Source: Anaspis maculata (taxonomy: Eukaryota > Arthropoda > Insecta > Coleoptera > Scraptiidae). From it: 64,000 bases of DNA. The stretch is taken from the NCBI GenBank assembly GCA_949128115.1, contig OX421963.1:55051306-55115305 (forward strand), read 5' to 3'. How positions within the stretch are numbered: position 1 is the stretch's first letter; each line of letters opens with the position of its first letter. Below are positions 23,601 through 35,600 of this stretch, in pieces. The notes beneath the pieces are model-generated. The model did not search any database. It was not told the origin of the DNA and was given only the letters and a program-made list of their open reading frames with translations. Both the position numbers and the translations under genes were made by a program.

Positions 23601-26600
23601 AACGGGGGAAGCAACTCATCAGTCTCTCGGAGGGTCAAAACTCAACCTGGAGGGTTCTCGACTCAGCGTGCCCCCAAGGGGACCAAAACACGACTCCGAA
23701 GGGTTCCAACTCGACTTTCTCCAGGGGGCCTTTGAGACACATCAGCCGGGGGGAATCGACTCGTCATTTTCCAAGTGGGCTGGGGCTCATCATTGGGGCT
23801 TCGACGCTTCGGCCTCTAGGAGGGTCGCGACGCAACATAAACGGGTTCTAACTCAGCTTCCTCGAAGGGGACTAAAACTCTTCGCTAACAGGCCCGCAGA
23901 AGCACTCGGCAGCGGACGCGACAAGTCGGGAGCGGACGGCAGCCCAGGAGGATTGGCCCAGGTACCACGGTCAACCTCCGGCGATATCCTTCATTCCCAG
24001 CAATTCGGAATATTTTTTCGCATCCAAAACGACCGCGAACGGCGTATAGCCGTGAAATTCCAATGGGTAATTTAATACACTGCGCTGGGACACCGGGTGA
24101 CATCACGTGAACATCGGATGATGGCGGCGGCGAGCGGGCGGTAACACGGCGCGTCAACATAGCAGGAGTACGGCAGCAACTAGCTGGGTCAATGTGCGGG
24201 TGCTTTACTTCATATGCACCAATTCACCATTTCGTTGGACGTCAAGCAGGAACGGTTATTGAATTCACGATGAGGCACAAATAAATTATGTTGTAGAGCT
24301 TTGCGGGATTTACACGAATGAATTAAATAACTAGCGACATCTTTTAATGATGCCTTGACTCTGAATATTCACATTCTCATACCGCGATTCCACGGCTTTG
24401 AATTATTTTCCTCCGGATTATTTTCGGCCCGCCAAATGCGGGTGGCTTCAGTATAAAGCGAAAAATTTTGGAAAACCGGTCTCTTCTCATGGCACTAGGT
24501 ACTGGCTCGTTCTTCATATCTTTTGCGTTCTCCCAATAATTTCTTTTGGGCGGCAAAATGTTATATCCATTTAGAAGCAGTATGGCAAAGAAAGTCTTTA
24601 GTTCTTGAACGGTTACTGGCGGATCTGGAAAATTTTTGGATTGTGCGTAACTTGCCGTTTCATTCCTTATTTTTTCAAATTAATCATTTGAAACAAAATG
24701 ATTGAAAGCAATAGTATTTCTACGCAGGTCAAGTTTTTGTATTGTGAGTAATCTGGGCTTGGAAAATGTACAACTGGAAGCCCCAAATCTGCTGAATCCA
24801 AAAATGAATAATTTCGGGATTTGATAATCACTACTAATTGTCTTCTAATATTTTCAGGCTCTTCAGTGACTTCTGCAGGTAACTGATCTTCCTCAGTACC
24901 TCAGTTATATCTTGAGTACCTCCTATACGCACATTATCCAATCCGTCAGAACAATTTCGGCATTTGCAGCAAGTAGTACGTATGAATCCATAGTTGGGAG
25001 TTACCATGCCTGTAAAAGTTTGGCCACCCTTTTAAATTTGTTCTTTGAGACCCTTAGAGACATTTAAGAAGGGTGGCCAAAGTGAGTCTCTGGGAAGTTT
25101 TCTACAGGACACCGGAAATAAGATGGCGGCTCAAAAATATCGGAAACAATTATAACTCGGCCTTTAGTTGACCTACGAATGAAATTTCAAAGGTTATATT
25201 CATATTCACCCTTTTTTGAAGAGCATAGATAATTAAAAAAAATAATGTAGGGTAACAGCACCAGTAAATGAGGGAACTACATTTTTTCCCAATATTTTGT
25301 AACATTTTTTTCTCGACTGCACTGACTGCACCTAATGTAATGTACAATGGTTTTTAAGGCCTTTGAAGGTAATTTAAACATTGAGACAGGTGGCCAAAGT
25401 GAGCCACCGGAAAGTTTAACACAAGGCCCCGAAGACAAGATGGGCGACAAAAATATCGAAATTAATTATTATAATTCGGCTTATATTTTATATTCGAACT
25501 ACAAATGAAATGGAAACGATCATCAATGTTTCACCTTTTGTTGATGAACATGATAATTACCTAAAACTCTCAATGTAGGGTAACAGCACCAGTAGTGAAT
25601 GATAAATTTCTAAAAAAAGTCGAGTTTTTTGCAATTTTCTTTTTTTGAGCAATTTGAATCAGAGTAACTCGGGTCCTTTCGACTCTAAAATGAATACAGC
25701 TATTAGCCATTGTATACACAGATTGCTGTATCTTTTCAGTAATGAATAAATATTGTCACGATGTCTGAAATAATTCAAAAGTGCAGGTAAGCCAAAAAAA
25801 CAATGGATTGAGGAGATGTGCAAGGAAGTGGAAGATGAGTGAGAAGTAGGGAAAACTGACTTATTTTAGGGATATCGAGTCAAGTAACACTGACATCTGA
25901 AACGAGGCGGAAGATATTTTGAGCGAAAATGAAGAATAGGCCAGACAGGTGGAAGGGATACCTACTACTTGCGATGGGAAAATAATATTGGGGACAAGAA
26001 TAATAATTAGAAAATGCATTAGTAGGTACTTGAAAAAGTAAGAAAAAAGGTAATATATGGAAAACAATAAAGAAAAAGAATAATGGAATAGTAGGATACC
26101 TTTTGGGACATTAAGGACTAGTTCGAGATGTACTTTAGGCGGGGGGATGAAGAGGAACAGAGGTAGACCCAGGTTAGATCACTGCTCCCAGACAAGCAAT
26201 TGGGGATGTAGGATATTTGATATTTGACCTTCAGGGGAATACGTAGGTTAGCACAGGATAGGAAGGGATTGAGGTACACAATACGCATGCAATTAGTCTT
26301 GGAAATGGGAACTTGGTGATTATGATAATGATAATGATGACTGTCTTGATCCCCTCGTGCTATAAAACGAGCGTTTAGTTGAGTTCCAATCATTCGTCCT
26401 TTGGTTGAAGATTTTGTTCACTTGTAGCTGATTATGATAATTATTTCATTCTTGTTCACTTATGACAAGAAATATCTGACTTGTGGGATTTCATAATTCT
26501 GTGTACATGGCGTATAAGCCGATAGTCTAGTTATTGTTATTTCCAATCCCGACATTTTTTATGCATGCATGCGGTCATTGTCGAGGGAAGAAGTAAGAAC

Positions 26601-29600
26601 GCTCCAAGTATTGAGAATAAATGCGGAATGCGACCATTTACTGGTGCTGTTACTCTACATGCAGATTTTGAAATCACCTTTATTCATAAGCAACAGATAA
26701 AACAATAAATAACCAGACTAATTGCGATCGTTTTATTTATATCGTTTAATTAATAATCGTTTTAATTTTATTCGTAGGTCGAATATAAGCCGACTTAACT
26801 ATAATCCGATAGTTTTGACCACCATCTTGTTTTCGGGATTCTGCAGGGAACTTCCCCGAGACTCACTTTGGCCCTAGGCAGGACAGAGATACACTAGGTG
26901 CAGTCAGTGCATTGCAAAATACTCGATTTTTTTTTTAATTTAATCATTCACTACTGGTGCTGTTACCCTACATTAGGAGTTTCAAGTAATTATTATGTTT
27001 ATCAACGAAAGGTAAAATACTGATGTAATCGTTTCCATTTTATTTGTAGATCAAATATAAAATATAAGCCGAATTAAAATAATCAATTTCGATATTTTTG
27101 TTGGCCATCTTGTCTTCGGGGCCTTGTGTTAAACTTCCCGGTGGCTCAGTTTGGCCACTTGTCTAAATTACCTCCAAAGGCCCTAAAAAACAATTGTACA
27201 TTACATTAGGCGCAGTCAGTGCAGTCGAGAAAAAAGTTCAAAATATTGGGAAAAAGTTCTCTTATTTACTGGTGCTGTTACCCTACATTATTTTTTTTTC
27301 ATCTATGTTCTTCAACAAAAGGGTGAACATAAATATAACCGTTGAAATTTCATTCGTAGGTCAACTAAAGGCCGAGTTATAATTGTTTCCGATATTTTTG
27401 AGCCGCCATCTTGTTTCCGGTGTCCTGCAGGAAACTTCCCAGAGACTCACTTTGGCCACCCTTCTTAAATGTCTCTAAGAGTCTCAAAGAACAAATTTGA
27501 AAGGGTGGCCAAACTTTTACAGACATGGTAACTCCCAACTATAATAACACCAAGATTCACACGTACTAAAGCTGTTTCCCGCTCAAATTATCAACAAGTC
27601 CAGGTCCTTCCTTATCTGCTAAATCCTCGTCCGTCAAAACATGACTTTCTGGAGGCTCTATGAATACATCCAACACTTCTCTATTATGATCATCATTGTC
27701 GTGCGCACGATCAATGGCTTCCTGAAGAGTTATTCCACAAAATTATAATTTATTATGTTCAGAACTCGGCAACACAAGTTACACCGATAACAGCCTAGTG
27801 GCTCCATATGGGTCCAGCTATGTTTACGGTCAAAAAACAAAAACATGAAAAGCACTTTGCATCCACAAAACATTTCATAGGCTTGAATGATAATATAAAA
27901 ATGCAAAAACTTATTTATAGAACAACTGTGACATGAATAACATCAATAATAATATTTATATCAAAGTGAAGTTCATCGTTTCCCGGCGAAAAATTCAACA
28001 CGTATTTTCAGAGCGCTAGCAAGGAAAAAGTAACATCGATCAAGGTGTTTTTTTTTGCGAGTGTATATTATCATTATCCATTCTAAACGATGCAGGTACA
28101 CTTTTTTGAAAAATAGAGGTTTTTACCAAAATATCAGTCATAATTTCTATCAAGAAATGGTGGCTCCATATGGGCTCGTTAGGCTAAAAAACTTGTTGAC
28201 GGGAATCGGTTTTATATAATTTTTTTCGTCAAGTAGAAACTCCTCAAAAAAAAATGTAGGGGCATTGCTATCAAATTTTAAAAATTTCCAAAAATTTTTG
28301 AAAATTTTCGATTTTGATTTTTGAAAATTCAAAAACTAGATAGCGCTGACAATGCACCTTTCCTCAAGAAAGTCGCATGCCAAATTTGAACTTTCTATTT
28401 TCAAAAAAAAGGTACCAAAAATGATTTCTCGTAGACATGAAAAAGTGAATTAGAAATCATTTTTGGTATCTTTTTTTTGGAAATAGAAAGTTCAAATTTG
28501 GCATGCGGCTTTCTTGAAGAAAGATGCATTGTTGATGCTATCTAGTTTTTGAATTTTCAAAAATCGAAATCAAAAATTTTCGAAACTTTTTGGAAATTTT
28601 CAAAATTTTCTTTTTGGAGAAGTTTTTACTTGACGAAAAAAAAATTACCGATTCCCGTCAACAACTTTCTAGTCGCATCAGAAACCCCTTGAAAAATTAA
28701 AAAAACACCATACACTGCTTCAAAACTAGAAAGTGGATATTTGCAAAACTCGTGCAAATAGTGATGTTGAAGCTTAACCCACAAGTTGTTCAAAGTTAGA
28801 AACAGATATTAAAATATTTGCATATTTTTTTTATAAATAAAAAATGTGTGTCCGGTTACGTTAAAACCGTTAACTCCATCTCTCAAATTTTGTCAAACAA
28901 AATCACAAACCACTCAGACTGGTGTCTAGAAGAAAGATCTGAAATAAAATTGCGGACCACCCATGCGCAGTCTCTTGCTCTCCCAGATTTATTGTGATAG
29001 TAATAGTAATAATAAACCGTCTAGTGGGGAAGGGAGCAACTAGTGGAAGGAGGAAAGGGGAAGGGACCACACACCACTTAATGCTATTGTGTGGCGTACG
29101 CTGGAAGAAATAGTGCAACGCACTAAAACTATTATCTTGTAATCTGGACCAGGGTTGGCCAAAACCCAGGCTTTTGAGAAAAACCCAAAACTCACTGGGT
29201 TTTAATGAGAACAGTGGGTTTTAATGGATTTTAGTGGGTTTATTTGTTTCTTTTTTCATAATAACTGAGTTTTGCCTCCTTTGAGTCAACTAAGTACTAA
29301 CTTTAACTAACTTGACCAATTTAATGTCTTTAACAACTTTACATAAAAATTAAAAACGATTACGAGACCATGGGTCGTATGCATAAAAAGTAGTAGATAC
29401 TAATGCTACAAGTATCTACTTCGTAAGAGAAGTATGTACTACACTAGCGTAGTACTTACTATGCCCAGGTAATAGATGCTTCTATATACAACGGTACGTA
29501 GTAGTATCTACTTCGCCTTTGAAGCATCTACTCCGAATCTGTAGTATCTACTATGAATTCGTAGTATTTACTCCATTTTTAGCGAAGTTGCTGTTATAGC

Positions 29601-32600
29601 AACTTCTCGACCATACTTCTCGTCAAAAACATGGCTTAATTTATGTGTGCATCAGTTGTAAAAACATACAAAAAGCGGAGAACCTATGACGATAATATAC
29701 AAGGTTATTCAAAAGTTGAAAAAAAATACTGAGAGTGGCTGGGAGTTGAGGGCTTGAGGGTAGATCATGACACGTGAAAAAAAAAATACTGAGAGTGGCT
29801 GGGGGTTGAGGGGTTGACGGTAGATCATGAAACGTATCATGGAAAAACGACTTACCGTTTTTGAAAATCGAGCTGTTCGAGCGGTTTTTTTTTGGAAAAA
29901 ATATGGTAAGAAATTATGAATCTTGTTCAGAACTTTTGAGTTACCCTGGGGCTCCTCAAAACTTCATGGTGAAACGTTCGATCTAATTTTCAATGGTAAA
30001 TCTGGATACAATTTTTGACAAGCTTTCCAAACGAGCCCCCCCCCCTCCAAGTCAGGGTGCCTTTAAAAAAAATGCTAAGGGTGGCTAGGGGTTAAGGGGT
30101 TGACGATAAATCATGATACGTGTCATGGAATAACCGCTTGCCCTTTTTAAAAATCGCCCTGTTCGAGCGTTTTTTTTTCTCGAAAAAATATGGTACAAAA
30201 TTATGAATTTTGTTCCGGACTTTTGAATAATCCTGTATATCAAAAATTATTCAGGTATGTACGCGGTGCTGTGTGCATATATTTATTCTAAAATTTGCCG
30301 TTTGGATCTTCGCGGTTGGACGTAAAAATTTTAGAGCTCCTTATTTTTACATTATTGTTATTTTTTCAGGTGTAACAGAGAAAATTTAGTTTGGATTGCA
30401 ACTAAGGTAAATTCGCTCACTACACCTTTTCCAGCTGTAGTTTAGAAAACTTCAGATGTATTTCAGAAAATATGAAATGTATTCAAGATTAACCAAATGT
30501 ATTTAAGAAATACACAATATTGCGCGGAAGTGGCGCTGCGACACGGATGTCATGCGAACTAAGAAAACGGTGACAAGTTATCATCGCGCATGTTCAGGGC
30601 CGCTATCCGTGAATCGTGTGAGAAAAGTCCCTGGAAGTTTTATATAATCCGTACTACATTTCTGTAGCGAAAGTTGCCTAAAAATCACGATTTTAGGCAA
30701 CATTCGCTACATCAGTGTACTGCGGAATGTATTTTACTCCCAGGGACTTTTCTCACACGATTCAAGAATAGCGGCCCAGAATTCGACAATGACATTGATT
30801 TCTGTGCTTGACGTTGACGTTTTGTTCAGTTTTATCAGCAACTTGTGAAGTCTTCCGATTTAAAATGGATATTCGGCGGTCAAAAAAGTGTGTGCCACTC
30901 AGAGGACCGTCACTGTTTGTCGCCACACCATGCTTTCGTCAATACAATACAGCACTGATTAAATGAAATATCCCCAGACAATTTCGCGGTAAATTTGAAT
31001 GTTATGGTTGAAGTGTTCCATGTTTTTTTATCTCGTAATTTGGGCATTTGGGAATGATCCCTCACATATGTGCTTTCATGAATAGGTTGCGAGGGTTACT
31101 CCGATTTTTCTATGTAACCACTTCTACTTGAAAAGGACGCATAATCCATTGAGCTTAATTTGAGAATCACCTATTTTACAGCGTAACATATGGGAGACTT
31201 GGAACGAATCACCTCGTTTTTTAGCGCATGCGCTAAGCGGTCACGCAATATTGTGTATTGCCAGTGCATTTCAGAAAACTTTAGAAAAAAGAAAATAAGA
31301 AATGTATTTCAGATCAACGAAATGTATTCGAGATATTACCAAATGTATTTTAGAAAAAATTAAATGCATTCCAGATCCACGAAGTTCAATGGAGAAATTG
31401 CCAATTGTATTTTTGAAAACATTAGATGTATTTAAGATAAGATGAGATGTATTTGAGATATTTTGAAATGTATTTCAGATTCAGATATTTTTTCAGGGTA
31501 GAACAGTGATGAAAAAGCAAACGTTGTTGAGAAAAACGAACTCCAAATTCTCAACTACGATTGGCGGTTTCTCACTTACAATTCACGTTTTCCAAACTAC
31601 ATATCCTTGTTCTAAAATTCATATGGTACTTTCTCAACTACATTTGAATATTCGATTATACAACTGGCATATTCTAAACTACATTTCCCAAATCTAATAC
31701 ACTTGAAAATTTCTTAACTACATTTCTCATAATTAAAATACATTTGGCAAATTCTAAACTACATTTCTCATATTTAAAATACAATTGGTGTTTTCTCAAA
31801 TACATATCGCTAATCTGAAATACATTTGATATTATCGCAAATACAGTTGGAAATGGTGTAGTATATACTACGATGCTGTAGTACTTACTACACCGTATTG
31901 AAGTAGAAACTTTTTTATTGTAGCATATGCTTCGGAACTGAAGTAGATGCTAAATACATAATAGAGGATACTACGAAGTAGATACTTTTTTCCGTAGTAG
32001 TAGCATCTACTACTTTTTATGCATACCACCCCATGACACTTGGGCGACACACGCAAATCACACACAAAAATTAGAACACGTACGGGGTACAGTGACTCAT
32101 CACTTACCAACAAAACAATGTTGCGCAATGTTGTGCGTAGGCCCAAATGGGCACCGCAAAGAAGAGCAGTACGACGTAAACAATTCAACTGCAAAGAAAC
32201 CTCGAAAAAAAAGTATAAGTGTGATCGTAATTTCCCCCTCGGTCGAGACTAATCATCGTGAGTAGAAGACAACAGAGTTTGTTTCGTGGTTGTAAAAGTG
32301 TTTACAATGCGTCGCTTAAGTGTCATGGACCCACGATTACTTACTCCTTACTCTTATCCTACTCACTTTTTATTTTCAGTAGAATGACTTTTTGGAGCAA
32401 AATTAAAGTGACAATGTGGAGCGCACGAAGGATTCGGCCGATGGCCACTGATAGTTTCGCTCCAAAACTTTGCAGGTGCCATCAGCCGTTGCCGTAGCCA
32501 CCCCAGCTTGACTCTTTATTTTTGCTCCAAAAAGTCAGTCTACCAAATTTAAAACGTGAACGGCATATACCTACATTATTTCACAAACCTCACACCTTAA

Positions 32601-35600
32601 AACGGGAAACAAAAATATTTTACTATCAGAATATAGAGATAAAGAGTTGCATATGCATACCTAACCTATTGCCTTTCTACTTACAGCAAATTAAACTAAA
32701 ACGCATGATTTCGCAAAAAGGCAAGTTTTGTGATGCTCGACATGAATTTAAAAAACCCACTAAAACTCACTTTAGTATTACCATAGATACAATGGGTATT
32801 GGGCCTGTACACTGTACAGCGTACGTTAAATTCTCTATTTCATTGTGTCACTTGAATATACAAGCCAAACAGTGAATACCAATGATAATGCAACGTCCCA
32901 CTGCGCCGGCCGGGCGAATGCACTGGGATTGTGAAGGCGTGCTGCAGCGGGTTGCATCAGTAACGTACTATCATGCCAATGTAGTGCAGTATGGGTCAGG
33001 AATTCAACGACTCTTCATAAATGAGTCATTCAAATCAAACTCAAGTTTATTGCTTTGTTATATCAACAACTATTTGTCCAATCATTTAAATCATTATTAT
33101 CTCAAGGTTTTTGACAAAAAAAATTTTTCTTCCACAAATTGAAAAACGCTCTGTAATTAATTTTTTAATACACTCAGTACAACCGTATAAAAAAATTGAG
33201 TTTTCATGTTCATTTTTGAGGGAGAAATTCTCGAAATAATTTTAGCCTGCTGAGAATACAGCCTTAAGGTAAAACATCCAGTAGTTGACACCCTTGAGGT
33301 TTTTTTTCAACCGGTTTACTTCAATCTTTTCTGGCTTCAGTCTGTATGAAAGGTTACTTCAACTTACTGCAAGCGTAAGAACACAAGAAAATGAACAATT
33401 CGGCACTAAGAATTTTTTTCGACAATTTATGGCGAAGTTTCAGTGGCAGACATATTGGAATAATTCCAAACTCCATAATAAAATACTATGAAAATCAGTA
33501 TTTGGCATGAGGACGGGTATAGTTTACTTTGAGGTTTACTTCTATCATAACACATGTCATATCCTTCCATTGGACTGTTAGTGGCTGTTTTATTCATTAT
33601 TGTCAACTACTAGAGCAGGTGTCAACTACCGAGAACTTCCCCTTGAAAAACTTCCGAAAAAATTTCTATAAATTTTTGATCATCTATTATTGCTTTTTGG
33701 CATCGAAACTTACTCACCGTCCTTGTGGGCCCTTATATTATATGTACGTGGAATACGTCTGTAGCCGGCAGTACGGCAATGTGTAGAGGAAAACCGACGG
33801 CGCAGTCAGTGAGACGGACAAAGTCGGAAATGAACAATCGCAGAGCGTGGATGTGTTGGATATCTACACCTGCGCGGGGGTTGAAGACAGAGTTCAGGTC
33901 AATCGTGCGCTTGTCGGTCCCAGTGCTTGGATGGACCTACAATCCAAACATCCAGGCACCACATTGTGGCTCAGTGAGTCCGGCTGGTCTGAGACAGGGT
34001 ACAATGGGCCTAACAGCGAGGCCTAAGTGATTTCTACCCCTCAATAAATCCAGAATATGTACGCGGAATGTCGTCACGATATGTCTGTTTCTTTGTCCTG
34101 CTCTAACCGAGGCTCTAACTTACTCTGAGCAGAAGTTGCCTAGCAACGACCAATCAAACAGCCCTATTTTCTGCTCTAAGCGCTTCAAGTAAGTTGGACG
34201 AGGACAAAGAAACAGACCTGATAAGTCACTATATATTTTTTTTGCGCAAAGTTAATTGAAACTTAAATTATTAAAATTGTATTTTTTTCTGGTTGGATAT
34301 TATCGCAAACTATGTTTGTAATGACCGTATCATACATTCATTCCAAATTTTTCAATAATTTTTTCCCTCAAGGTGGGCCAAAACGAACTGAAACAAGTCA
34401 TCGGTGATTTGTCTAAATTGAAGTACGAAGTTCAAACTAACAAACCTTTGCGCGGTTTGCTTTCTGTGGCTCCCGATGTTGAGTTCTACAACAAATACAT
34501 ACGGGATCTATCGAACTCGGAAGGAAATGTGACGTGGTTTTCTACCATCTGGCTGTTGTCAGAATGTTACATGTACCGACGCATCAGGGAGGCTTTTGAA
34601 TTCACGTATGGTTTTTATGACACATTTTTGGAACATAAACTTGGTATACATTATTTTTTATAGCACCAAGCTCACTGCGTATGATCCGTTTCGTAAACAG
34701 AAAGTGGTTTCATATGAACAAGCTTCACCCATCATTGTTCGGTTAGGGCAATTACTCACCGATACATTGAGCAAATCAGTGGGAGCCAATAAAGAAGATT
34801 TCGTTACGTTTCTCAAGGTAAAAACTAAAATTATTTGGGATATCATTCAAAATGACTTGAGGTAAGTAAATAAAGTTTCTTTTTAACCGATTTTGTTATC
34901 GTAGTTGAACTTATGGGGAAATAAATGTGATTTGTCCCTTTCAAACGGTGTAATGAACGCCGGAACTGACACGTTATTCAATCTTGATCACTTGAATCCA
35001 AAAATACTCTGCGATCATTCAGAAAAAGTCTGGGATTTCTTGACAGCAAACCGAACAGAACCTGATATAGTAGGTAATTTTTTAAATTTCTTCCTGATGT
35101 TAGATTGTACAGACATGACTTTATAGATATTATTTTCGATAACGCCGGCTACGAACTGTTCACTGATCTTTGCCTCGCTGACTACATCACGACAAAAAAA
35201 TTGGCAAAACAAATCCGGCTTTACGTCAAAACCATCCCCTGGTTTATTTCTGACGTCATGCTGAACGATTTCAAGTGGATGTTGGACGAACTGAAACAGC
35301 ACGAAAATGGTAACCTGAAAAGCTTGGCTGAAAAATGGGCGCAATATGTCAAACAAGGAACGTGGGTCCTTGTGCAAGATGATTTCTGGACTTTGCCAAT
35401 CGATTATTCACAGATGGCGAAAGTGAACCCTGATCTGTACAATAAACTGGCAGAAGCAAAACTTGCCATTTTCAAAGGCGATTTGAACTATCGCAAATTG
35501 TTCGGAGAAAAAAACTGGGATCCCACCACGCCAATAGATGAGGCTCTGCAGCGTTTCAATCCGACAAGATTGTGCAGTTTGCGTACCATAAAAGCCGACA

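Larger units (their letters stand above)
20933..28200 (-). mobile_element. Decayed piggyBac-like transposon in ARMT1 intron 2
   Basis: Three minus-strand blocks read as parts of one piggyBac-type transposase. The N-terminal acidic part (27750-27572) holds QEAIDRAHDND, DVFIEPPESHVLTDED and GPGLVDNLSGKQL. A middle part (24973-24455) holds VQELKTFFAILLLNGYNILPP and MRRDRFSKIFRFI. A catalytic part (21536-21305) holds KLRPIADMLKEKFSEHFVP, with DESM-like and RGKPVRFGSK-like stretches in shifted frames. Stops and frameshifts show it is dead. TTAA at 20933-20936 followed by CCCATTAAGACCG may be one end; the far end near 28200 is uncertain. Two later insertions (21540-24450 and 24974-27568) split it. 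Confidence 0.7.
30440..31860. repeat. 20-21-base minisatellite in two opposite-facing arrays
   Basis: The left array (30440-30511 and 31262-31490) repeats AAATGTATTTCAGATNNNN. The right array (31545-31855) repeats the complement form, NATACATTTNNNNNATCTNAA. The interval 30512-31256 is a later insertion splitting the left array. Units keep TGTATTT and AGA with varied linkers. Confidence 0.65.
29369..32035. mobile_element. 2.7-kb element with GTATGCATAAAAAGTAGTAGAT ends
   Basis: Terminal inverted repeats of about 30 bases (GTATGCATAAAAAGTAGTAG) enclose tandem repeats (29715-30236), inverted minisatellite arrays (30440-31860) and a nested element (30512-31256). Many internal copies of GTAGTAnnTACT occur next to both ends. 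No transposase found, so it is non-autonomous and of unknown class. Confidence 0.65.

Noticed and set aside
21840..24250. Ribosomal DNA or rDNA-spacer origin of the GC-rich block
   Set aside because: I looked for conserved 28S/18S strings and found none; only a general similarity in composition.
30440..31860. CRISPR-like array
   Set aside because: Units are 20-21 bases without constant repeats and variable spacers of fixed size, and the context is an insect intron; it is a minisatellite.
32522..32875. 117-codon ORF in ARMT1 intron 2
   Set aside because: It begins inside a MITE copy and shows no recognisable motif; taken as chance.
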